NCBI GenBank assembly: GCA_030142905.1
Contig: JASJOG010000149.1
Location: 744,001-808,000 of the forward strand
Reading direction: 5' to 3'
DNA: 64,000 nucleotides
Source of the DNA: Heliopora coerulea
Taxonomy: Eukaryota > Cnidaria > Anthozoa > Scleralcyonacea > Helioporidae
Shown here: positions 24,405 to 35,800 of the stretch, piece by piece
Layout of the letters: every line of letters begins with the position of its first letter
How positions within the stretch are numbered: the stretch's first letter is position 1
Made by a program: the position numbers and the translations under genes
Notes under the pieces: generated by a model
Databases searched by the model: none
Told to the model about the DNA's origin: nothing
What the model saw: the letters and a program-made list of their open reading frames with translations, nothing else

Positions 24405-25555
24405 CATTAAGCGGACAGTTCCCAGAGTCCCGAATTGAATCCTGCATTAATCATACAAATACCACCTCTATTAGGCGGACACCTCTATTAAGCGGACGCG
24501 GACACCTAAATCGATACGAAGACACCCAGTCCCTGTATTAACCCGACAAAGTTATCTATATTCATTGGTATCTAAGAGCTTTTTCTACTTTAACTTATAG
24601 CGGAATCGCCAAGTCAATAAAATTCTATAAGAATCTTTCCTGTTTTCGATGTTTCACGATGGAAATCAGTAAAAAATCAATGTTCAGCAACATGTACAGT
24701 CAGTGGATAGTTTGTAGCATTGTTTCATAAGCTACATTTGTTTCGATTTAATGTTATTCTTTATCGGAGTCCGACATCAATGTTCTCATCCAATCGCAAG
24801 AACAGCGGTCTCCTCGAAATTTATACAGACAAGTAATCTCCAAGCCATATCCCGCACTTCTGTTCATCCTTTTTCCCTTGATGATAATTTTGCCAATGTT
24901 TGTTGGACGCTTAAGAGACTTATACTGACCCACACTGCCATGCGTTTAGGGACACGACCTCCAACTCTCATGTTAACCCTCATTTCAGTGGGAGTGAACA
25001 CAGCACTATACAGTTGATTCATCGCTGTCATTTTCTTTGACTACAGTAAGCGTATTTTTATTAGTTTTGTTACTGGACTCCAGTTTCAGAAAACACTCCT
25101 CGTTGATTTTAGTCTACCAAACGTCCATGTACTCGTGATTGTCTCGCACAAATCGCTTAATAAGCAGATGGCCAAAAGACATTTTACTGCGTAAGATGTC
25201 AAGGCGCGACAGCAGGCCTTTTTTGACGAGTTTCTTACGTGTCTAATTTCATCACAAAAACTGGGAAGTGTAACCTCGTTGTCATGCTATGAACAATTTT
25301 TACCCAAATTCCATGGCCACCACCAGATCATTCACACTTAATCCGGTTGTATGTGCTTTAAAACCAAGGAACTGTATGATGATAATAAGTAAAATGTTTT
25401 TAGTAAGAATAAGCGGATGTGATCGTGTAGACAAGTAGACGTGTAGACCATGTCTAATTAACAGTTAGAATCCAAGAGACCTGGGTACGAGATCCTACAT
25501 TGAGTGGACACCTCTATTCCCCGAGGGTGTCCGCTTAATACAGGTTTCACTGTAG
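24405..25555. mobile_element. Degraded DNA transposon with AAGCGGAC-type ends
   Basis: The right end reads GGTGTCCGCTTAATACAGG then TTTCACTGTA, typical of pogo/Tc1-related elements whose ends read CAGTGAAACCTGTATTAAGC. The left side carries several AAGCGGAC and GGCGGACACCTCTATTA copies at about 24411-24500. The extreme left end appears replaced by a TA repeat at 24386-24403. No transposase frame is recognisable inside, so it is a non-autonomous or decayed copy. Confidence 0.5.
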
Positions 25556-27267
25556 TTATTTTTCTCGTTAGAAGGTAAATTCTTCTGCTTCAAGATTACG
25601 AGTTAAAAACAGATACTGCAGTTAAAATTCACAGAATAAAATTAATTACATGAACAACTGCAAATATTTTTAAATGGTAATTATTAATCTGTCAATCAAA
25701 ATTCTGGTGGGACAGAATTTTGCTGGGACTCGCATCGTCCTTTCGACTTCTGACAGTAAACTTAATCAGACTAAAGTTACATTAGGACAAGTGCCTGAGG
25801 GCTGCATGTGATTGGCCAACAATGTGATCACGTCCTGAAAGATCCCTCTCTAGGTCCGATTTTATTTCTCTTCCAGTATTTTTCAAATAATATACCGAGT
25901 TTTCATTATATTTCGTGTAAGTTACAATTTTTTAACAACCAGCTTTTACAAAGATTCCAGTTTTAGTTCATCATCTCTTGATACTATTTCATATTTTAGG
26001 CTCTTGCTACAATCTTCGACTTCTGTCAGCAACGTACTGAGAACCTTAATCTAGACGATGATACCATTCATGACATAAATGATAGAATCCAAAATGCTTG
26101 GGTAGGTCAGCTGTTCAAACCTTTTGTGGCTTCTCATTCTGTTGATGACTTCCTGTTTAGCCAACAAAACGTATCCTGTTCGTGACAGTATCACTGTTCA
26201 CGCACTCTACGATAATTATTCGCTCAAAGTAATTATCTAATTGGTAAGGTATGCGGGCTTCGAACAAATGACCACCGCTTGACGTAAACAAACACATCTC
26301 ATAAATTGCTTTCACTCTCGTCAGACCATAAACTTTATATTTAACCAAGCACAGTCGAAGTCAGTTTTAAGCCAATTTACATATTTCAGTCAAATTAAAA
26401 AATTGTATAATATTTCACCCAGGACTAAACTAATATCCTGTTTTCTTTATGAAATTTTTGCTACCACGTCGACAGAGCTAAGTCCAACTGAACAGCAGCC
26501 AGAGTAATGTCCATTTATAGAAAATTCTTCAAGAGATCCTCTCGAAACTTTATCTGTTTGAATATCTGAAGTATTTCAGATAAAATCACTGACTGCCCAA
26601 GAATCTTTATGATAACTGTGATAAAATAGAAGAAAATGGAAATTTTGACGTCAGAATCCGAGGGATTGGAAATTCGCAAATTTATTACAACGTACCAACG
26701 TACCCCCTTATCTACGGCCCCATCCGCTCACCTCCTGGACCAAGCGCATTTGTCATGCGTTCACGCGTATCTTTATAAAAATTAATGATACTTTATTTTC
26801 CCTACTTGATGGGAAGAAGGGAAAAAAATCAGTGAACCAGTCTTGCTTCCTTATTTTAAAAAGAGCAAAAACTGTCCATCTTTTCATAGAGTTTAAAAAC
26901 AGTTTTAAACTAGTCACAGCGCACTTGTTTCGCTCGCATATATACCAAAGTTGAATGACGTCCTATATTTTAATTCTATGAATATTTGCATTTACACTTG
27001 GTTACATGCATTATACAGTAATTAATGTGCCTATGCAATGAGTGCATATAGATATCAACATTTCCCTAAGGAAGTAAAAGCTTATATAGGCCACTTTATG
27101 CCACAAAACAGTGGCTCTGTATCCTTTACGTTGCGAATTAGCCAGAGCGCTTTAATGCAACCAATGAAATGGGTTAACAAACTGGTCCATTATTGTACTG
27201 TCTTTTCATTTGTATTTGCATAAGTTAACCAAAAACCTTTCCCAGCTGACAATTTTAAGAAGTACAA

Positions 27268-27338
27268 GAAGACAACTCCGAAAATTATCATCTTGCATAT
27301 CTTGGGTTTACAAGATGCTAATTTTCGGAGTTGTCTTC
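27268..27338. repeat. 28-bp near-perfect hairpin upstream of Ran copy 1
   Basis: Arms at 27268-27295 and 27311-27338 are reverse complements with one mismatch in 28 and a 15-base loop. The foldback length of 71 nt is in the range of a microRNA precursor. It could equally be a tiny foldback MITE. No tRNA-like or coding signal is present. Confidence 0.6.
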
Positions 27339-27580
27339 TGCGTGAGTTAACGTCATGGCAGAAAAATCATACAGCCGGGACTTTAATTAAAATTCCCGCG
27401 GTTCCATCGCGGTATTTTAAACTGACTCAGGGAGGGATGTTTTTCTTGTCCTGAAGTTCAATCCAGTTCAATCCACTGTGTTTCGAAAGAACAGACAGGT
27501 TGAGAATTGACGTAAAGGAACGTCATAAACTGAAGAAAGTACTGGCTGTCATTTGATGAGGAAATATCACAGTTAATATA

Positions 27581-28778
27581 ATGGAGGCCGCCAAACGACA
27601 ACCCGATGCAATTTTCAAGGTCAGTGAAGCACTATCTATTGTCATCCAATTTTTATATTTCTTTAAACTTTCGACGGATTTTTGCAAATGTCGAAATTTT
27701 TTTGTGTTCTGCAGCTGGTGTTGGTTGGTGATGGCGCAACTGGTAAAACTACTTTCGTAAAACGCCACAGGACAGGAGAATTTGAGAAAAAATATGTTGG
27801 TAAGTTTAATAGAAATGTTTTTAAGTTATTTCATAGCTTGTACGTTTTCTTATTAGGGAAGCATAATAAACATTTATTAGAATGCATTGCAAGTATTTGA
27901 CTTGTATGGTACTTCATGCTATGATGTGTTTATGCCAAAATAATTATATTATTTTGATCAAGCGGACATCAGTTACCTTCATTTAAATATTCGTTACCCT
28001 AGATGTTTTAATTTGATGGCTAAGTATTTTAAACATGCTGAGCGGAGTGAAATTAAGTCTGACTGGAGCAGCTAAGATCGTTCTTTCTTAGTTTTGATAT
28101 CCACAATGAAATAACATCCATTTCAGCAACTCTTGGCGTTGAGGTACATCCATTGGACTTCTACACAAACAGAGGACTTATAAGATTCAATGTATGGGAT
28201 ACAGCTGGGCAAGAGAAGTTTGGTGGTCTTAGAGATGGATATTATATTCAAGGACAGTGTGCAATAATAATGTTTGATGTAACATCACGCATCACTTATA
28301 AGAATGTTCACAACTGGCATAAAGACATAGTGCGTGTATGTCAGGGGATTCCCATTGTTTTATGTGGAAATAAAGTGGACATCAAGGAGCGGAAAGTCAA
28401 ACCTAAAGCCATAACATTTCACAGGAAAAAAAATATACAGGTACGTCTCTCATAATTAATATATTTACACAGCCTTGTTTCAAAGTAAAATGTTAAAATT
28501 GTGGATTTCTTACAGTTTTTGATATCATTAGTAATAGTCTGCATTATTATTTTTTGTTTTAGTATTATGATATCAGTGCAAAAAGTAACTACAATTTTGA
28601 GAAACCTTTTTTGTGGCTTGCTTGCAAACTCACTGGAGACTCAAACCTTGAGTTCACTGAAATGCCAGCACTGCTCCCCCCTGAGGTCACCATGGATTCT
28701 GCAATGCAACAGAATTATGAACAAGAACTGAAACAAGCACAAGAAACTGCATTACCTGAGGATGATGAGGATATTTGA
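27581..28778 (+). CDS. GTP-binding nuclear protein Ran, copy 1 (diverged paralog)
   Basis: Exons 27581-27619, 27715-27799, 28127-28440 and 28563-28778 encode 217 residues, one more than human Ran. Ran drives nuclear import and export and spindle assembly by cycling between RanGTP in the nucleus and RanGDP in the cytoplasm. All GTPase motifs are present: P-loop GDGATGKT (18-25), ATLGVEV in switch I, DTAGQ (66-70) with the catalytic Gln, NKVD (123-126), SAK (151-153), the basic HRKKN patch and an acidic tail. The P-loop has Ala where Ran normally has Gly (human Gly20, Ras Gly13), making it Rho-like. Other departures from usual Ran are [13 protein letters not shown], a Cys in ACKLTGD, and a tail ending DEDI rather than DDDL/DEDL. 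A second, more conventional Ran lies at 44685-47156 with the same intron positions. A polyadenylation signal AATAAA is at 29057-29062. Confidence 0.93.
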
Positions 28779-29501
28779 ATGTTGAAACTATTTCAATACC
28801 AAGGTACTTTTGCCTGGTTGATCCAAAATACTTAATTGATGAAAGCTTTAAATATTTTAGAATTTCAAAAAAAACTGGGCTCTGTTGTAAAGAATTTTAT
28901 TATGTACCATAGAAACTTTGTAAATGAAGAAGTCTTAAAAAGTAGATTTCTTTTTGGAATATCAATCACACTGAAATTTTGCCAGAGTGAGGAATGCCTT
29001 TAATCCTTTGTCTTGCCTGATTTTTTTCTTTTGTCCAAATCTTAAGTAGTAGCTAGAATAAAATTCTAAGTGGACATCTTTGGGGTGAATGACTTAATAA
29101 CATCACAAGGGGGAGTTGATGAATATTACTACTTTAGTCTATATCTCTGTGGGGTTCAGGTGAGTTGGAATGTTTCTAAGCTTGTCCTAGTGAGAAAGTT
29201 CATCTAATCATGAAACAAGCATTTGGCATGTTAGGATGATTTAACAAGAATGGCAGACAAAACTGTTGCAAGCAGAAAAATTGTTGGTATATAGATTTAT
29301 AATTACACAAAATACATTTATATCGCATATTCCAACAATGTTTCTAAAAAAATTATGTGTAAAAGGCAAAAAATTTCAAGTTGAAAACCTATATATTTTC
29401 CTTGATAACTATACAGTCAAATGTGTTTGCATTTTAAACACCAAAAATATCTTTTGTATGAAAAAGTATTAAGTTAGTATGTTTTGGGCATTGACAAATA
29501 C
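28779..29501. other. 3' regions of Ran copy 1 and RPUSD4 (convergent)
   Basis: Non-coding sequence between two converging genes. It holds AATAAA at 29057-29062 for Ran copy 1 and AT-rich sequence with no supported gene. The open frame at 29266-29472 is AT-driven. Confidence 0.5.
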
Positions 29502-31646
29502 TTAAAAGCCTGATTGAAGGCTTGTTGAAATGCCTAATTGTTGGAGAATTCTGTGCTGTTTTTCCCTAATTTTCACTTTCTGGTTTGTCTTGTCAGGGTC
29601 TAGTTTCAAACTAGATAATGTCATTGTAAAATAGTTTGGAAGCAGAGCTTTAATAATGACTGGCTTGTCCTCTAACCCATCCAATTTGATCTCCTTTGCA
29701 TGGAGGTGCATGGGAATAAGAGCTCTTTGCCAAGGTTGAATCTTTCTCTTCCCTGTTCTTGGATTCTTGACTCCTTTAAAGCCCAACATCTGAAGCAATC
29801 TCAATGGAAGAACCTTAGAAATACAAATCCAACATAAAATATAACCTGACAAATCATCCAAGCCCTTTTAATTTTCATTTGCATGCTGAAAGCAGTGTAC
29901 CTGTGGTGGTTGTTTTTTAGTGGAATACTTGTGATCACCCAGGATAGGTGTTCTAAGGCATTCTGCAAGATGTACCCTCAACTGGTGTTTGTAACCAGTG
30001 ATTGGATGAAGCTGTAGGAGGGAACAAGTGTCCTTGTTGTTTGCTATGACCTTAAACTTTGTGTGGCCAGGTTTAGTGTGTGACACCTAAGGTTTAAAAT
30101 GCAGAGAAAATTAGAAGGAAAACAAAAAAAAACAACATGAATTTATATGCTTCAAAGCAACATTGTTAGAAAAATTTGGAAACAGCTAAAAACATAGTTG
30201 TATGTCAGGAAGACTGAACATCATAATATTAAGTGCTAGTTTCAAAATCATTTTTTTGTTTGGTTTGTGAATTATTGATCAACATAAAATCAATGATTAC
30301 CAAGTTCTTTTTGGTGTCTCATATCAGGAACTCACTTTTATATTTTTGTTTTGTTCTCCCTTGTCAACTGTAGACTTATAACGCCCATTCACCACATCTT
30401 CCTTGATTGGAATACAAATATCACCTTGATCATATTTTGGTGTACCAATTGTCACAGACCAATATGTTTTCCTAATTTTATTCTGCCTGAACATTTCAGC
30501 TAAATATTGAGCTGATTGCTCTGACCTAGCAAAAAAGCATGGAAAATGTTTGAAGGGAACATGAATTGTGTATGAAAATGTCATTCAAGTAAGTGGCAGT
30601 ACAGCAGATATATCATAAATTACATAGACCACAGGAGCTTACCTGACTAAGAGAATAATTGGCAGTAAGGACAAAAATTCAAGTTTAAATTGCAGGCCCA
30701 AAGATGCATGACAATGTGGCACAAGTATTTCTTTTAAATTTTGTCCAAAATACCCTCTGTTCTTCTCATCTAGTATCTCTTGTGGTCTTCCATTTGGATT
30801 AGATCATGCAATGATTTGGTTTTAGTCAAAATAAAATTATAAAGTGCACCAAGTTGGCAGTTAATTCATTACTGGGCAGGTGTCACACTCTGCCATTATA
30901 TAATGCACCCTTGCCACTTAATAGATTAGTCTAGAGATAAGACAAGCATACCTTGATAAAAGAAGAACTCCAGTACAATCTCTAATGCAAGAGTAAAAAA
31001 AATATTGTTAAAAAAGTGTGGTTCCATGTATGTATGGTTTTGACTATTTTTCCTAGTTTGATTGATTAATTTGCAGTTTTGTTTTCACCTATCAAGTCTG
31101 TGAGCTAGTTGCAGTTTGGTTTTGAATCCCTTGGCTTTACCAAAATCTTCAAGTAGATCAGTTAAACTTAAACCAATATTTGGGTCACCTAAAACAGGAG
31201 AATCACTTAATTTAGCAGGTTGTAATGTTAGCAGCCAGTTTTCTGGGCAGGTTTGTTACCTGATTAACTGGGTATAAGTAATTACTTTTTTTAGTAACTT
31301 TTCCAGTGTAACTGTAGTGAAGATAACAATAATGGGACACACTAAACTTCTGAATGAACAACAGTTATTAGTTTTATATTAAATTTACCTTGAACTGCTA
31401 GACCATATGGTTTATTAATTGCAATGATATCATCTGTTGAGAGATGGTTTTGAAATATAAAAAGTATAAGGAAAAAATAAATTGACATTATACACAAATC
31501 AATTTGTAACCAGTTGGTCTTTCCGTCACTTTGGTCCGCTTATTTAACAGGTTGATCCTTGAATACTTACGTTTGTTATATATGACATTTTTTAACAACT
31601 GTTCGAGAAGTGTACTTCGTTTTAAAACCAACCTGTTACTCATCAT
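29502..31646 (-). CDS. RPUSD4: Mitochondrial RNA pseudouridine synthase, RPUSD4-like
   Basis: Seven minus-strand exons (31646-31571, 31433-31389, 31188-31089, 30981-30952, 30525-30336, 30086-29901, 29813-29502) join in frame to 312 residues. The family is RluA/RluC-type pseudouridine synthases; vertebrate RPUSD4 modifies mitochondrial 16S rRNA and a mitochondrial tRNA. Signatures are INKPYGLAVQG (31-41), the catalytic loop HRLDRDCTG (70-78) with Asp73 as nucleophile, and LHPITGYKHQLRVHLA in the second half of the fold. The basic, leucine-rich N-terminus (residues 1-20) could be a mitochondrial targeting signal. The catalytic loop is split: HRLD ends exon 3 and RDCTG sits in a 30-base exon. 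It is shorter than the human protein, mostly at the N-terminus. The RPUSD4 assignment rather than RPUSD3 rests on overall resemblance. Confidence 0.88.
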
Positions 31647-31754
31647 TGACCGAACTGAAGGTTGAAGGACAATGAATCGGAGATGTCACTTTCTAGTGAT
31701 GTAGTACAGCAGGCTCATGATGAAGTTGGAACGTAAACACGTGCTGTGCTCGAA
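31647..31754. promoter_or_regulatory. Shared divergent promoter of RPUSD4 and LLPH
   Basis: Only 108 bases separate the two start codons, which point away from each other. Both 5' leaders and the core promoter(s) must fit here or overlap the first exons. No TATA box is evident on either strand, as is common for housekeeping bidirectional promoters. Both products act in rRNA or ribosome biology, so co-regulation is plausible. Confidence 0.6.
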
Positions 31755-33056
31755 ATGGCGAAAAGTATTCGTTCTAAGGCGAAGCGAAAATTGCGAGCCG
31801 TGAAACGGGAAAAGATCGCGGCAAAGGAAAGGTTAAGACTGCTAGCAATAAAAGAACAAGAAGAAGAAGGAATGAAAGAGGTCGCAGAAACAAATGTCGT
31901 GCTTAGAAGTCGGAACGTTAAGAGTTCAGGTAATTAAAGTCATAATTGTGGTAATTTTTTTAGTTCAATGTTTTGTGACTTATGTGGGGAATTTAAATCT
32001 CGTATGTTAGACATGTGCATTTAGTGATGTGACATATCTATTCAAGGGCTGTCGGTGGCTCTGTGGTGATGCACATGTCTATTGCTTGTATGACCAGATT
32101 AAAATTACTTTGGTCACGTGTGAGAAGAATATTGTTTAGTACTCCAGTTGAACTGCACCAAGCACCCCAGGTTTCTCTGGGCAATCCTTTTTCCTCCGAA
32201 GATTACAACAGACCTGTGTACCTCTAGCAAGACAGCTTTAGTGGCAGCTTATAGGGTTAATCACTTTCAAGCACAATTTTCAGTTTTTGCCCCAGTAGAC
32301 AGGGCTTTTTCATCTTTTATACTAAGATAAAGAAGCCTGTCTTCCCTTTTATCCATTCGGAGAGTGAGTACCTCCTATCTATTAATTTATCCCTCTAATT
32401 TGAAATCTTACACAGACAAGTGAAGTCAAGCACAAAAAAAAAATTAACTGCAGGCAGATAGGGAAAATCTTGTCAGAGTGATTGTGATCTGTGTGCATTG
32501 CCTGTAATCAAGGATTTTTACATGGACAACTATCACTATGCTATGTTTGACTGTGTTTACAATAAACACTAGAAAAAATCATCTCAATGTATGCTAGATA
32601 TATTTGCATGGGAAATAGGATCTCCTTGGATACCTTTCTGCACTAGTCAAAATTCTTTAAAAAATGCCATGTATATACTTGTGTACTTAGTTACTTTTTG
32701 ACTTACTCATAAACTTAGCATTCTTATATTCCACTGTTAAACAAACTTCTTACATTATTACCAATTTAAAGCTGGTAAGATACTCCAAGTCCTTTGTGCA
32801 GATGGACACTATAGCAGTATGTTGACAATATTAGTTATTTAATTAAGTTAATTTTTTCTCATAATAGACTTCAAAATTATTATAAAATGTTGTAGACCTG
32901 TTGTCTATAATTTGTGTTTAATTTTCTTTATTTTAAGATGTAAATGAGAACATGGAAGTAGGATCTGTGAAAAATGGGAAAAAAGCTTTTACAAGTTCCC
33001 ATGGAACGAAATTCAAGAGGCTAAGAAAGAAGAAGAACAAGAAATACCAGTGGTAG
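31755..33056 (+). CDS. LLPH: LLPH-like nucleolar ribosome-biogenesis protein
   Basis: Two exons, 31755-31929 and 32938-33056, encode 97 residues. The start MAKSIRSKAKRKLRAVKREK matches the N-terminal signature of the LLP/LLPH family, whose yeast relative acts in 60S pre-ribosome assembly in the nucleolus. The C-terminal exon ends in a very basic stretch (KFKRLRKKKNKKYQW), like the family's lysine/arginine-rich tail ending in Trp. The middle is acidic and low-complexity, and the whole is shorter than vertebrate LLPH (about 130 residues). The intron is phase 1 and carries a SINE fragment at 32047. A GTG nine bases upstream is in frame, but the conserved MAKS fixes the ATG. Confidence 0.85.
32047..32290 (+). 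mobile_element. tRNA-derived SINE, copy C (diverged, in LLPH intron)
   Basis: Shares with the 16232 family the head GTCGGTGGCTCTGTGGTGATGCAC and the block GATTAAAATTACTTTGGTCA followed by CGTGTGAGAAG. The box B region looks deleted. The 3' body is strongly diverged, with only traces near GGCAGCTTATAGGGTTAATC. Confidence 0.6.
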
Positions 33057-33743
33057 ATTTTGACACATAAATGCAGCATATAATAATATCAAATGTTACA
33101 ATTAGTAACACAAATCTGTGTGATTCGACTGATGGAATAGAGGCAGTATTTTCATTGGAAAGGACCACAAGAATCTCTGTACGTGGTTTAATAATCATCC
33201 ACAAGTTGTGTCAAGATGTGAAATTGGATGGAGTTTCAAGTCAATGTTTGAAGTTTCTCAGGTTTTGAACCTGGAGAGTTCCAGTGGCACCACATCTTGG
33301 AAGTAGCTCCTATTTTCAGGTGTGGTGAATGGTGTGGGGCTGCTGGTATATTCAAGTGGAAGGTGTTTACTTTGATCCCTCTTAAGGTTGGCAGTGTAGT
33401 TGGATTTATGGTAGTAAGATATTTTGATATAGTAGGGATTCAGAGCAAAGTGGATGCATTCTTTTGTAAGGTGTGCTTAATTAGGGTTTGTGGTCCAAAA
33501 TTTTCTTGTTACAAAAGCTGTTGTTGTCTTCCCAGCAGTGGTCAGCAATTTCACATCACTTTATATGTTTTGTATTAGGCATTGATGAAGTTGGTATAAT
33601 TTTGTGGTTAGTAGGCCTTGTCATCAGGCCAATAACAAAATAAGAATGTACCCTTTGGTATAACTTAGCAATAGAATGCTTTCATGGTTTTAAGCGAAAG
33701 CTTTTCAGCATTACTTATTTTCTTTGCCATGTAAACCTTCGAT

Positions 33744-33851
33744 TGTGGGGTGCTAGTGGCACAGTGGTAGTGCATGCATCCTTCACCACTGTGACTGGGG
33801 TTTGATTCCAGCTCCATGCAATTATCTGATTAAAATTACCTTGGTCACATG
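33744..33851 (+). mobile_element. tRNA-derived SINE, copy D, 5' half (interrupted)
   Basis: Head GTGCTAGTGGCACAGTGGTAG (box A region), then GGTTTGATTCCAGCTCCATG (box B), then GATTAAAATTACCTTGGTCA followed by CATG. At this point the family sequence stops and a hAT element begins. The family sequence resumes at 35717 with TGAGAAGAG, exactly where the consensus continues. Confidence 0.85.
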
Positions 33852-35708
33852 CATGCCTGGATATTGGCGTCCGGTCACGGACATTGTCCGGTACAAATTT
33901 GTCATTTATAGAGTTTTGACAGTCACAAGTTTGACGATGTCTGTCACTTTGTCCGGAACGGTTTTTGGTAACATTGATTTCCAGTTTCACTACAAAACCA
34001 ACCATTAATATTTGTCTTGAATCAATCGCTCTTCATTTGTATGTTAAATTAGTGAATGCGCGCGAGTTGCCATGAGTGGTTTTGCGAAAAATGGCGAAGT
34101 GCGACTGTCTTGAATATTGATTGTTTGTAATCACTCTAGCGTTAAATTATATAGAACAAGTCGAAGAAAATAACTTCATTTTTTATGTCTGCTGACACAA
34201 ATAGTGTCAGCAACAAAGACTCGATCACTTTTGATGAATCAGCTTTACTACAACAACAAGAGCCAAAGAAGTCAAGCCGAATGTTAAAATCGAGCACTGT
34301 TACGAAATGGATTAACGAAGATCTGGCAAAAACCAATGCAATCGTATGGTTAAAGCACGAAGACAACAAAAAAGAACAAGTTATTCAAATGAAGTGCTTG
34401 ATCTGCACCAAATTTCAAAAGCAAATACGACACAATCGGGATTTCTCTGACGCGTGGATAAAAGGAACTCGCAACCTTCGCTTGTCAAACGCGACAGACC
34501 ATTCTGCAACGAAATGCCACCAACACGCATAGAGATTGTACATCAATGACTTGAAATCCAAGGGTGAGTGTGTTAATTATCTACATGTGATTGAGCAATT
34601 TCAACCAGACGCAGGTCAACCAACTCAGAGATAATGTTGCTAAATAGAGGGAAGTTCGACAGGAACAGGCAATTAAAAAGTTCGAAATTGCATACTTTGT
34701 TGCCAAAAAGGAACTTCCTTTTACTATTTATGAAGATTTAGTTGAATTGGAGAGACACCATGGCGTGGATGTAGGAGATGCGTATACTACCCGAAAACAG
34801 TGTGGTGAGTTTATTGATGTTCATGGAGAGTATATAGCTTCACAGCTAAAAGAAGATCTTGCGAAAGCAAAATTCTATAGCGTATTAACAGACGGGAGAA
34901 CAGACAGCTCCACCACTGAGAAAGAAGTTGCCTATGTACTATATTTTGATCCCCATTCCAAGAGTGAAGAAGTTGAAGTGAAATTATCCTTTATTTACTT
35001 GAAAGATGTCAAAAAAGCAGATGCACCAGGAATAAAGGACCGTTTGACAAACATTCTTAGAATTGTTGAAGAAGGTCCTCCACTGGGTTCATTCAATGTC
35101 AGACTTGTTAACATGTGGCAAAGCCAGAAAGCAAGACGGCCAAACCAAAAAAGAAGAAAGAAGTACAAAGCAAGGAAAAAGAAAGTTAAATATTACCAAA
35201 ACCCTTTGCCAGAAGATGAAGCTGACCCTAGTAATGAGCTTGAAGTTGTATCAGACTCTGAATCAGGACTTGACCACTGACAATGACTTGCATGAGAAAC
35301 ATTTGTCTGATTCAGATGATAGTGATGCTAGTTTTGCAGGTTTCCTACCTGGGGATTTACTGTGACTTTGAGGATTTAAATTGATCAAAGAGACATGTTA
35401 TGGTTCAAGAATAAATTAATTGTTGATGATTATGATCTTTTTGTAGTTGTATACTACATGTATAAATCTACATGTATAGTACTTTTTAATAAAATTGTGT
35501 GCAGTGCATGTATCATTCATACTTTTAAGTTTTAATATTCCATACCAATGCTTGTATACAATAACAATTATTGTTATACAGCGACTGTACAAATATCAAT
35601 CAAATTATAGTCTTGTTAAGTGACAGGTACATTTTATTTTGTGACAGGCACTATCTGATTGATGGTGGTCATTTTGACAGCCAGAGCAAAAAAAAAATAT
35701 CCAGCTTG
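33852..35708 (+). mobile_element. hAT transposon inserted in the SINE, internally deleted
   Basis: The 8-bp sequence GTCACATG stands on both sides (33844-33851 and 35709-35716), the duplication size typical of hAT. The ends are short inverted repeats: CATGCCTGGATATT on the left, and CAAGCTGGATATT from the right end read on the other strand. The interior carries the two transposase remnants listed separately. At about 1.86 kb it is too short for a full hAT transposase gene of this type, and its coding parts contain stops, so it cannot be autonomous. Confidence 0.85.
34185..35365 (+). pseudogene. hAT transposase remnant (ZNF862-like), N-terminal parts only
   Basis: A first frame at 34185-34532 has a TTF-type zinc-finger region: W..E....IQMKCLICTKF, then DAWIKGTRNLR, then D H..TKCHQHA. 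Several stops follow. A second frame opens near 34672 and runs to 35280 with KFEIAYFVAKKELPF, then EFIDVHGEYIA and VLTDGRTDSSTTEKEVAYV. This is the start of the RNase H-like catalytic core, including its first acidic position. It breaks off at about 35080 and continues into a basic and acidic tail (to 35280, then in another frame to about 35365). Most of the catalytic core is absent, consistent with an internal deletion. This is a broken transposase, not a host gene. Confidence 0.75.
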
Positions 35709-35716
35709 GTCACATG

Positions 35717-35800
35717 TGAGAAGAGTCTTACTGGATCTCTAGGGAGAACTGCTTATGTAGCTGATAGGATTATCCAGTATAGACACTTTACTTCAAAACC
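35717..35800 (+). mobile_element. tRNA-derived SINE, copy D, 3' half
   Basis: Continues the SINE broken at 33851: TGAGAAGAGTCTTACTGGAT, CTCTAGGGAGAACTGCTTAT, GTAGCTGATAGGATTATCCA and GTATAGA match the 3' half of the 16232 copy. The middle segment of the consensus is missing between TGAGAAGAG and TCTTACTGG, so this copy also carries an internal deletion of roughly 100 bases. Confidence 0.8.

Larger units (their letters stand above)
22591..27580. other. Gene-free 5-kb stretch between Tg1 copy D and Ran copy 1
   Basis: No coding region supported. TA repeats lie at about 22946-22958 and 24386-24403. A fragment with a pogo/Tc1-type terminus spans about 24405-25555. A 28-bp hairpin lies at 27268-27338, about 240 bases above the Ran start codon. 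A frame at 24751-25017 is open but has no recognisable domain. Confidence 0.45.

Noticed and set aside
34185..35365. Possible domesticated host gene with a TTF zinc finger
   Set aside because: It lies within an element bounded by inverted ends and an 8-bp duplication, has stops between its parts and lacks most of the catalytic core, so it is a transposase remnant.
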